NCBI GenBank assembly: GCA_947478845.1
Contig: CANJXC010000003.1
Location: 62,001 to 126,000, forward strand
DNA from: Spirochaetales bacterium
GTDB taxonomy: Bacteria > Spirochaetota > Spirochaetia > JABEVK01
DNA length: 64,000 nt
Reading direction: 5' to 3'
Shown: positions 14,598-22,322 of the stretch, piece after piece
Layout of the letters: each line of letters opens with the position of its first letter
Numbering within the stretch: position 1 is the first letter of the stretch
The notes under the pieces: model-generated
The model's database searches: none
Told to the model about the DNA's origin: nothing
Seen by the model: the letters and a program-made list of their open reading frames with translations, nothing else
Position numbers and translations under genes: made by a program

Positions 14598-16444
14598 GAC
14601 CGGCGGGTCCTCTTCATTTCTTTCACCGTTTGGGTGCGGTTTTGCTTCTCCACCAAATAGGTCTTCACAGTTTCGGCCAACGCCTCGCCAATGCCGCCCC
14701 GCAGGGCAATCTCGCTGGGGTCGGCTAGCGAAAGGGCTTCGAGCGAGCCAAACTCCTGCAGAAGTTTTCGGCTTCTCACCTCGCCGATTCCCGGGACCCC
14801 TTCGAGAGTGGAAAGCTTGAGCGTTTTGGCGCGCAGCTTCTGGTTGAAGCCGGTCGCAAACCGGTGGGTCTCGTCGCGCACGGCCTGAAGCACGCGCAAG
14901 GCCGAGTTGCCCCGGGGCAGCAGGATGGGTTCGGAGGTATGCGGAAGAAACAATTCCTCCTCGCGTTTGGCCAAACCGACCAAGGGAATGCTCAGGCCCA
15001 AGGCCTCAAGAACGGCGTGGGCCGCATTCACCTGACCCTTGCCACCGTCGACCATGATGAGGTCGGGAAGTTCCTTGCCCTCGTTGAGCAACCGGCTGTA
15101 CCGGCGCGCCACAACTTCTTTCATAGCCTGGAAATCATCGATGGCCCCGTCGAGGCTTTTGATGTGGAACTTGCGGTAGTTTTTGCGGTCGGGGTTACCG
15201 TTCCAAAAGCTAATTAACGAAGCCACCGGGTTGGTGCCGTCGAGTTGGGCAATATCGAAGCCCTCGATGCGCTGGGGCATTTTGGGCAGGTTCAGCACTT
15301 TCTTCAGCTCCACCAACGCGTGCTGATTTCCACCCGTCTCAAGGCGCTTTTTAAGGTCCATGAGCGCATTCTCGGTGGCCATTTTGAGAATCGACAAGTG
15401 GCGCCCCCCCTCGGGAAAATGGATTTGCGGGCCTGGTTGCTCCCCCCTATCGAAAAACTGCCGCAGAGCGGCCACATCAAACACCTTCGAGAGGTACACG
15501 GCGCTGCCGGGAACGGCGTGGTCGCTGTAGTACTGGATGAGGAACTCCTCAAAAGCCTCGTCGTCGGTGCTATAAATCTCAGTGGGAAACAGGTCGCGGC
15601 CGAGGAGCTTCCCGCCGCGCATCTGCAACACCACAAAGGTCGCCTGATTGCTGTCGCTGACCATAGCCACGTAGTCCCGCTGTTCGGGGTTGAGGTCGAT
15701 AATTTTCTGGGCACTTTCGAGTTCCACCAAGGCCTTCAGGGTGTCGCGCAGTTCGGCGGCCGCCTCGAAGCGCAGGTTGGTGCTCGCGAGGCGCATCTGA
15801 GCCGTGAGGGCCCTTTGAAGGCCTACGGTACGCCCGGAGAGGAGACCCCGCACCCTGTTTACCTGTTTGCGGTAGAGGGGTTCCTCCACCTTACCAACGC
15901 ACGGACCAAGACACTGCCCCAGGTGATAGTACAGGCAGGGCTCCTTTCGCTTTTTGAGGGGCCCCTTGCACTTGCGCAGGGGAAAAAGCTTGTCGGCAAC
16001 TTCCAGAGACAGGTCTAGGTGCTTGAGGTTGGGGAAAGGCCCGAAGTAGTCGCTCCCGTCGTCTACCATGCGCCGGGTTTTGAACACGCGCGGAAACTCC
16101 TCTTTCGTGAGGCGTATCATTGGGTAGCTTTTGTCGTCTTTGAGGCGGATATTGAAGCGAGGATGATGTTCCTTGATCAAGACGTTTTCCAAGAGGAGGG
16201 CCTCGTACTCGTTGCCGGCTACAATAAACTCCATCGAGGCAATGCGCCGGACCAGATTACGGGTTTTGATGTCTTTTTCGCCGGTGAAGTACGACTTGAC
16301 CCGATTGACCAACACCTTGGCTTTGCCCACATAAATAATGGTCCCCGTGACGTCGCGCATGAGGTAAACACCGGGCTCTTGGGGAAACCCTTTTGCCCGT
16401 TCTTTGAGTTCATCGAAACTGAGGGGTTCTTGAGGCGCTGTCAT
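14594..16444 (-). CDS. uvrC: excinuclease ABC subunit C
   Basis: UvrC makes both incisions in nucleotide excision repair. The 616-residue product has the N-terminal GIY-YIG nuclease (PGVYLMRDVTGTIIYVGKAK), a Cys-containing stretch (CKGPLKKRKEPCLYYHLGQC), a UvrB-binding UVR region, the RNase H-like second nuclease (GFDIAQLDGTNPVASLISFW; LIMVDGGKGQ) and a terminal helix-hairpin-helix (LSTLEGVPGIGEVRSRKLLQ). ATG 16444 gives MTAPQEPLSFDELKERA. Upstream, TTCACA and GATTAT could form its promoter, overlapping that of the divergent LamG gene. Confidence 0.96.
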   Translation of the reverse strand: MTAPQEPLSFDELKERAKGFPQEPGVYLMRDVTGTIIYVGKAKVLVNRVKSYFTGEKDIKTRNLVRRIASMEFIVAGNEYEALLLENVLIKEHHPRFNIRLKDDKSYPMIRLTKEEFPRVFKTRRMVDDGSDYFGPFPNLKHLDLSLEVADKLFPLRKCKGPLKKRKEPCLYYHLGQCLGPCVGKVEEPLYRKQVNRVRGLLSGRTVGLQRALTAQMRLASTNLRFEAAAELRDTLKALVELESAQKIIDLNPEQRDYVAMVSDSNQATFVVLQMRGGKLLGRDLFPTEIYSTDDEAFEEFLIQYYSDHAVPGSAVYLSKVFDVAALRQFFDRGEQPGPQIHFPEGGRHLSILKMATENALMDLKKRLETGGNQHALVELKKVLNLPKMPQRIEGFDIAQLDGTNPVASLISFWNGNPDRKNYRKFHIKSLDGAIDDFQAMKEVVARRYSRLLNEGKELPDLIMVDGGKGQVNAAHAVLEALGLSIPLVGLAKREEELFLPHTSEPILLPRGNSALRVLQAVRDETHRFATGFNQKLRAKTLKLSTLEGVPGIGEVRSRKLLQEFGSLEALSLADPSEIALRGGIGEALAETVKTYLVEKQNRTQTVKEMKRTRRS

Positions 16445-16476
16445 GATTTGCCGATAATCGAATCTACAAGGGAACT

Positions 16477-18084
16477 GTGAAAAAACCAACACTGCAAATC
16501 CATCTACCGCCCAAACTCCGGCTCCTGTTTCCCGTGCTGATGGGTTTGTTTTGGCTGGTTCCTGCCTTGGTAGCGCAGACCACTCCTGCGGCGTCGACGC
16601 TCCGGTTTGGCCTGTCGAACGGCTGGAAGGATTTCCCGTCGCTCACGGGCATCGGTTTCGAACGGGCCCGAGACGGCTTTCTCGACCTGACCCTTCAAGC
16701 CGCCGAATATACCGGCGACGACAACACCGATATGCTGTTTCATTTCAACGACCGCCTACGCGACGACGCCAGCCGCTACCAGGCCGCCACCTCCACAGCG
16801 CCCGACCTTGCCTCGGTGATCAAGCGTGGCTTTGCGGCCTTGGGTGGTGGAAGCGCCGTGTTTCGCGGTGATAATCCTGTGGTTTTGCAGGCCACCCCCG
16901 GGGCGCTGTTTTCGGCCAAGCAGGGGTGGGGCGACTTCACCGTGGAGTTTTGGCTCTACCCTTCCGAAGTTCAGGACGGTGAGTCAGTGTTGAAGTGGCA
17001 GGGCGGCCGCACCTCCTCGGGCGCCTTTGAAACCCAGCTGTTTCAGGTGAGCTTTGCTGGTTCACGCCTGGTTTGGACGCTTCAAAACCTGTTTGCCACC
17101 ACGCCCTCTGCCAAGGCGGTGACGATTCAGCTCTCGGGAGACAAAACCCTCATTCCCCGTCAGTGGCACCACCACCTGCTCCGCTACCAAGCTTCTACCG
17201 GACTGCTCGAATACACCCTCGACGGCCTCACCGAGGCGCTCACCCATGCCACACCCTCCGCCACCGAAGACGGACAAGTCTATGGACTTGTGACGGGGAG
17301 CCAAACCAAAGGGGAGGTGGTACTCGGCGACAAGTACAACGGAGCCCTCGACGAACTGCGGATGAGCCGCGACTTTGTCGACAGCCCCCAGACCGACCGT
17401 TACCTCACCGGGTTCGCCACCAAAGGCACCGCCATCAGCCGGATTTTCGACCTGAGGTTTGCTGGTTCGTTTATCGAGACCATCACAGTCAGAGCCACCC
17501 GCGCCGGTGATACGGCCTTGGTTTATAGCTACCGCATGGCCGAAACCATCCGCTACCAGTGGAACTTCGACGGCACCACCGATAAATCTCTCGCGCAGGC
17601 GCCTGAGGAAGAGCAAGACAGCTGGACCCGCTTTGAACCCGGCGACAAGCTGTTCTCAGGGCTCTCGGGTCGGTATCTGCAACTGCGCATCGATCTGCTA
17701 CCCTCCGGCACGGGCAAACAGACCCCGCGGCTTACCGAACTCACCGTCAACGCCTCGCCCAACCTTCCGCCGCCTTCACCTTCAGGGTTGGAAGTTACTG
17801 CGGGAAATGGAACCCTCGAGTTGCGCTGGAAACCGGTGATGCAAGGAAAGGTCGATGGCTACCTGGTGTTTTTCGGAACCCGACCGGGCCAGTACCTCGA
17901 CACCAAGTCCAATCAGGGTGCGAGTCCGCTCAAGTTGGGCAACGTCACCTCCGTCACCCTCAGCGGCCTTGCCAACGACCAGATCTACTACGTGAGTGTC
18001 GCTACCTATCAAGCAACCAACATCAGCGTGAACAGTCGGGAATTGGCCTCCCGTCCGTCCCGTGACGCGAGGAAACAACCATGA
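16477..18084 (+). CDS. exported LamG-like and fibronectin type III protein
   Basis: A GTG start (AAGGGA 6 nt upstream) gives a 535-residue product with a hydrophobic leader (about residues 13-33, ending VAQ). Residues about 110-290 resemble a concanavalin/LamG fold (GDFTVEFWLYPSEVQDGESV, then LDELRMSRDFV), a carbohydrate- or protein-binding module. Residues about 435-525 are a fibronectin type III domain (PSGLEVTAGNGTLELRWKPV, YYVSVATY). It is probably a periplasmic or surface protein. It is the first gene of a five-gene plus-strand chain; its stop overlaps the ATG of the TPR gene. Confidence 0.8.
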   Translation: MKKPTLQIHLPPKLRLLFPVLMGLFWLVPALVAQTTPAASTLRFGLSNGWKDFPSLTGIGFERARDGFLDLTLQAAEYTGDDNTDMLFHFNDRLRDDASRYQAATSTAPDLASVIKRGFAALGGGSAVFRGDNPVVLQATPGALFSAKQGWGDFTVEFWLYPSEVQDGESVLKWQGGRTSSGAFETQLFQVSFAGSRLVWTLQNLFATTPSAKAVTIQLSGDKTLIPRQWHHHLLRYQASTGLLEYTLDGLTEALTHATPSATEDGQVYGLVTGSQTKGEVVLGDKYNGALDELRMSRDFVDSPQTDRYLTGFATKGTAISRIFDLRFAGSFIETITVRATRAGDTALVYSYRMAETIRYQWNFDGTTDKSLAQAPEEEQDSWTRFEPGDKLFSGLSGRYLQLRIDLLPSGTGKQTPRLTELTVNASPNLPPPSPSGLEVTAGNGTLELRWKPVMQGKVDGYLVFFGTRPGQYLDTKSNQGASPLKLGNVTSVTLSGLANDQIYYVSVATYQATNISVNSRELASRPSRDARKQP

Positions 18085-20483
18085 CCGATGACCGTCGTGA
18101 TGACCTGCTCGAGCGGGCTCTGGCCGCTTATCGGTCTACCGACAACGAACTGGCTGAGTCGCTGGTCAAAGAACTCCTCGTGCTCGATGAAAACGACGCC
18201 GAGGCCCATATGCTTCTGGGAAGCCTTTACGGCCGGGAAGGGCACTTCAGTCTGGCCATCAACCAGTTCTACAAGGTGCTGGAAGGTAGCAGCGACCACC
18301 CTGAAGCCTGGAACAACATTGGAGCCATGCACCGCTCACTGGGGCAGTTGGACCAATCCTTGGAGGCCCTCGAAAAGGCTCGCTCTATCGACCCGGAGAA
18401 CGCTGGGGTGCACTACAATCTGGGCAACGTCTACAAACAGCTCGACCGAAAAACCGAAGCTGCTTCGGCCTACGAAATCAGCCTGAAACTCAACCATCGC
18501 AATTTGGCCGCCTACAACAACCTCGGCAACATTTACGAGGCCCAGGGTGACCTCGACAAGGCCCACGATACCTACCGTCGCGGGCTGGAAATTGACACCA
18601 ATCATCCGACGCTCCGCTACAACCTAGGGCTGGTCTACCAAAAAAAGAACGACTTCAAGCAGGCGCGGCAGGCCTTCGAAGCAGCCCTGAAGGGAAAACC
18701 CGGCTGGAAACCAGGCCTGAACAACTTGGGAATAACCCTTCAGAAGCTAGGCAATAAAGAAGAGGCCAGGGCCCTTTTTCAAGAAATGGTGGCCAACAAT
18801 CCTGAAAATCCCGAAGCCTTTAACAACTTGGGAATGCTCCATGTCGAAGCCGGCCGCTTCAAGGAAGCTGAGACTCAGTTTGTGCAAGCCATCAAAATCA
18901 ACCCCCGCTACGCCCGCGCCGTGCTGAATCTCGACGTCCTGTTTCACAAGGATGGACGCCTCGAGGATGCCCACGAACTGCTCTCGCGCTTCAGCCTGTT
19001 GGAACCAGGCAACCTCACGGTTCGTTTGCAGCTTGCTAAAGTTCGGCTGCTGCTGAACAAGACGGAAAAAGCAGAGGAAGACTTACTGGCGGTGCTGAAC
19101 AAGGAACCCAGCAACGTCGACGCCCTGCGTACCCTTGGCAACCTGTACCTCAAAACAAAACGATCGCCTTTGGCCCAAAAAGTGGCCAAACGCATCGAGC
19201 GTGTTGACCCTTCTAACGTGGAACTTCACATGGACATGGCCTTGTTTGCGATGGGCGAAGGCGACAACCGTGTCGCGGAAGACGAGGTGAAACTCTACCT
19301 GATGGCACGGCCGGCCGATACCAACGCGCGGCTGTTGTTGGCGAATCTCACCAACCAACAAGGAAGAATCGACGACGCCCGCGAAATCCTCGGGACGCTC
19401 CGTTTGGAAGACGGAAAAAACACCGGTGTTCTGGGTGCGCTGGCGCGTATTTACCAGCAAACAGGCGACCAGAAAGGCGCTCTCCAACTCGCTGATGAAA
19501 TCCTCCGGGTGCAAGGCCACACATCGGCCGAGGACGAGCTTTCCCTCATGGTGGAGACTCTTGAGTTGTACGAAAAGTCGGCACAGTCTATCGGCGAGGA
19601 TATGAAAGAAACGTGGTCGCGGAATCTGAGGGCACTGGCCGATACCTTGCCGGCGGCCGAAGAAGAACCCGGGGCCATCGAAGACCAGACCCCTCTCGTG
19701 GAGGAGCCTAGCTGGATGCAGCTCCAGGACGAGCCCTCAAAAACTTCACTGCTGTCCCTTGGCGACCTCAATCCAGCCATCATCATCGACGAAGAAGAGC
19801 ACTCGATGATCCTCCAAGAGGAAGAAGAAATCCTTTACCGGCCTGAGTCCGAGGAACCGCCGAGGCCCGGTTCAACCAGTGAAAATCCCCAAGGCCCACC
19901 GCCTATCGTTATCCAGTTTCATAACGCGCCCTTTTCGCCAGTGACCGAAACACCCGGAAACGATTCGGGTCAAAAACAGAACACGGAACCTCAGACAATC
20001 AGCGACTCCCAGGCTCAACCACCCCAAAGGGCGATGCGGGTTTTCGAGCCGCTCCCCGAGCGAGAACCAGACCCAACACCCTGGGTTCCCGTGCCGCGGC
20101 GCGACACCGAAGAACCGGTTGAGCTCGAGGAACAGCTTCCTCTCCACCCGCAAGAGGGGCTCATAGCTCGTTCTAACGACTATAGTCCCCCACCACAACA
20201 GCTCGTTTCCGCAAAAGAAGGCGTAGAGCAAGCCAAAGCACGGATGGCATCCGAAGCAAACCAACCGTTGGTGCGGCGCCCCGAAAAAGTGGCCGAACTG
20301 ATAAACTTCCTCGATAGCTTGAGCGGGTTCCTCCCTGAGGAAAAGCTCGACCTGCTCCAATCAGACGAAATTCACTTGAAACTGGACCAGATACGTCGTA
20401 GTCTTTCCAGCGGTGACACAATCGACCTGCCAGAAAACCTACCTTTGCCCGAGAACGGCGAAGATGCGGATACAGCACAGTAA
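18081..20483 (+). CDS. tetratricopeptide-repeat protein, 800 residues
   Basis: The first ~500 residues are tandem TPR hairpins, easily seen as repeated units such as AWNNIGAMHRSLGQLDQSLE, AAYNNLGNIYEAQGDLDKAH and AFNNLGMLHVEAGRFKEAE; at least ten repeats. From about residue 530 the chain becomes acidic and proline-rich (EEEEILYRPESEEPPRPGS), likely disordered, with a short helical C-terminus (KVAELINFLDSLSGFLPEEK). No signal peptide or membrane span is seen, so it is a cytoplasmic scaffold. It overlaps the LamG gene by 4 bp and is followed after 44 bp by the HDOD gene. Confidence 0.87.
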   Translation: MTDDRRDDLLERALAAYRSTDNELAESLVKELLVLDENDAEAHMLLGSLYGREGHFSLAINQFYKVLEGSSDHPEAWNNIGAMHRSLGQLDQSLEALEKARSIDPENAGVHYNLGNVYKQLDRKTEAASAYEISLKLNHRNLAAYNNLGNIYEAQGDLDKAHDTYRRGLEIDTNHPTLRYNLGLVYQKKNDFKQARQAFEAALKGKPGWKPGLNNLGITLQKLGNKEEARALFQEMVANNPENPEAFNNLGMLHVEAGRFKEAETQFVQAIKINPRYARAVLNLDVLFHKDGRLEDAHELLSRFSLLEPGNLTVRLQLAKVRLLLNKTEKAEEDLLAVLNKEPSNVDALRTLGNLYLKTKRSPLAQKVAKRIERVDPSNVELHMDMALFAMGEGDNRVAEDEVKLYLMARPADTNARLLLANLTNQQGRIDDAREILGTLRLEDGKNTGVLGALARIYQQTGDQKGALQLADEILRVQGHTSAEDELSLMVETLELYEKSAQSIGEDMKETWSRNLRALADTLPAAEEEPGAIEDQTPLVEEPSWMQLQDEPSKTSLLSLGDLNPAIIIDEEEHSMILQEEEEILYRPESEEPPRPGSTSENPQGPPPIVIQFHNAPFSPVTETPGNDSGQKQNTEPQTISDSQAQPPQRAMRVFEPLPEREPDPTPWVPVPRRDTEEPVELEEQLPLHPQEGLIARSNDYSPPPQQLVSAKEGVEQAKARMASEANQPLVRRPEKVAELINFLDSLSGFLPEEKLDLLQSDEIHLKLDQIRRSLSSGDTIDLPENLPLPENGEDADTAQ

Positions 20484-20527
20484 CAAATGCAGGCCTTAAT
20501 ACAGTGGTTGAAGGAAAAATTGGGCGA

Positions 20528-21397
20528 ATGAAAGGCCAAGAGCTTAAACATGCCCTAACAGGCTACATCGATCAAATGCCCCCTCTGCCAACCAGCATCG
20601 GCAAAGTCCTTGAGATTTGTCAGCGCCCCAATGCCCAGCCGGCAGACCTCAACCGCGTCATAACCCTCGATCCGGTACTTCTGGCCCGTGTCATGAGGCT
20701 CATCAATTCCGCCTATTACGGGCTTAACCAAGAGGTTACGAGTTTGGTCCGGGCCATCATCATGTTGGGCCTCAACACCGTCAAGAATCTCGCTCTCAGC
20801 ACCGCCATTCTCGGAACCGTGAAAACCAGCGGCGAAAAAAGCTCGGCCCTGAGCCTAGACGGCTTTTGGCTCCATTCCTTGTGCGTGGGTGTGGCCGCGA
20901 AGCATATCGCGCGCCTGCGAAATGTGTCTTCCAACGACGTAGAGAACTACTTTTTTTGTGGCCTCCTTCACGACATCGGAAAAGTTCCCCTGAACAATCG
21001 GGCCCCGGAAGAGTACCTTACCGCGCTTTCGGCCAGTGCCGACCAGCGTATTCCTCTTTTTGAGGCGGAAAGCCAGTTGCTTGAACTCACCCATTGCGAC
21101 GCGGGCGCTCTGATCATCAAGACCTGGAGGCTTTCCAGCGACATTTTGGACGTTGTAACCTGGCATCACGACCCCGAGTCGTACACTGGAACCAACACAG
21201 AACTGGTGCACACGGTGATTCTGGCCGACTACTTCGCCAACATTCAGGAAATCGGGTTTTCCGGCAACCGCTTTCCCTCCCTACCTTCGCCCGCCATCTA
21301 CCAGTCCCTGGGTCTGACTTGGGGTCAGATCGAAGCACTGGAACCGCAAGTGAGGCAGGAAATCGAAAAAGCCAAAATTTTCCTGAAACTAGTATGA
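20528..21397 (+). CDS. HDOD-domain signalling protein
   Basis: ATG 20528 begins MKGQELKHALTGYIDQMPPL; an in-frame GTG at 20504 is an alternative. The 289-residue product is almost entirely an HDOD domain: PPLPTSIGKVLEICQRPNAQ, VLLARVMRLINSAYYGLNQE, RAIIMLGLNTVKNLALSTAI and FFCGLLHDIGKVPLNNRAP. HDOD proteins are HD-related regulators that usually lack phosphodiesterase chemistry and act in chemotaxis, motility or stress signalling by binding partners or nucleotides. The stop overlaps the ATG of the metallo-beta-lactamase gene, so the two are coupled. Confidence 0.92.
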   Translation: MKGQELKHALTGYIDQMPPLPTSIGKVLEICQRPNAQPADLNRVITLDPVLLARVMRLINSAYYGLNQEVTSLVRAIIMLGLNTVKNLALSTAILGTVKTSGEKSSALSLDGFWLHSLCVGVAAKHIARLRNVSSNDVENYFFCGLLHDIGKVPLNNRAPEEYLTALSASADQRIPLFEAESQLLELTHCDAGALIIKTWRLSSDILDVVTWHHDPESYTGTNTELVHTVILADYFANIQEIGFSGNRFPSLPSPAIYQSLGLTWGQIEALEPQVRQEIEKAKIFLKLV

Positions 21398-22317
21398 GTG
21401 GTCTAACAGCGACTTTATGGGGTGTTCGCGGGTCAATTCCGTGCCCTGGGCCGGAAACTGTCCGTTATGGCGGTAATACGCTGTGCCTGGAGCTTCGTTA
21501 CGGCCCCGATCATGAACTGCTCATCGTCGATGCCGGTTCAGGAATCCGGGCGCTTGGCGTCCATCTCATGAAGACGCAGCTGCCCAAGGGCCCCATCAAG
21601 GCCAAGATGCTTTTCAGCCACACCCACTGGGACCATATCATGGGTTTTCCGTTTTTTACCCCCCTTTTCGTACCGTCCACCGAATTGGAAATCTACGGTC
21701 CGGTCACGTTCGAAGAAGACAGCCTCGACAAGGTTATCGGCGGACAATTGCAGTACCGGTATTTCCCAGTCACTATGGCAGACCTCGCGGCCAAAATGAG
21801 CTACCACAGGCTTCAGGAAACGACCCTGGAGTTTGAGCCGGGCCTACATATCCAAACGAAGTACCTCAATCACCCGATTACGACTCTGGGCTACCGATTC
21901 ACCTACGGTGGAAAAGTCATCGCCACCCTTTTCGACCATGAGCCCTTCCGAAATCTGTTCGCTGCCTCGGCGGATGATCTGGATTACGATGCTGAGGTGG
22001 TGGAAGAAGGCGCCCTGGCGGCAGCCGAAGAAAACTTGCGCATCGAGGAGTTTGTCCGTGGTGCCGATGTGGTCATCCAGGATGCACAGTACAGCATGAA
22101 AGAATACCGGAAAGGGCGCATGGGGTGGGGTCACTCGCCCATGGAAACCGCCATCAACACCTGTGCGCGGGCCGGAGTGCGGAAACTAGTCATCATTCAC
22201 CACGACCCCGAGCGAACCGACGCCCAAATCGACGAGCTGCAGGCCACCTACCGGGCGCACATCGCCGGAAAAACCACCATGGAACTGGTCTTTGCTGTAG
22301 AAGGCATGGTAGTCTAG
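21394..22317 (+). CDS. metallo-beta-lactamase-fold hydrolase
   Basis: The 307-residue product begins MSGLTATLWGVRGSIPCPGP, with GGNTLCLELR and LLIVDAGSGIRALG, typical of the RNase Z/PhnP-like branch. The metal-binding HTHWDH motif (FSHTHWDHIMGF), a later DHEPFR and HHDPERTD with DVVIQDAQY supply the remaining ligands. Proteins of this branch hydrolyse phosphodiesters, including cyclic nucleotides in some relatives. Coupling to an HDOD gene raises the possibility of a nucleotide-second-messenger role, which is inference. Confidence 0.9.
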   Translation: MSGLTATLWGVRGSIPCPGPETVRYGGNTLCLELRYGPDHELLIVDAGSGIRALGVHLMKTQLPKGPIKAKMLFSHTHWDHIMGFPFFTPLFVPSTELEIYGPVTFEEDSLDKVIGGQLQYRYFPVTMADLAAKMSYHRLQETTLEFEPGLHIQTKYLNHPITTLGYRFTYGGKVIATLFDHEPFRNLFAASADDLDYDAEVVEEGALAAAEENLRIEEFVRGADVVIQDAQYSMKEYRKGRMGWGHSPMETAINTCARAGVRKLVIIHHDPERTDAQIDELQATYRAHIAGKTTMELVFAVEGMVV

Positions 22318-22322
22318 ATTCT

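Noticed and set aside
15245-16018. 257-codon plus-strand frame opposite uvrC
   Set aside because: Shadow of uvrC; no motif, and the minus-strand gene is certain.
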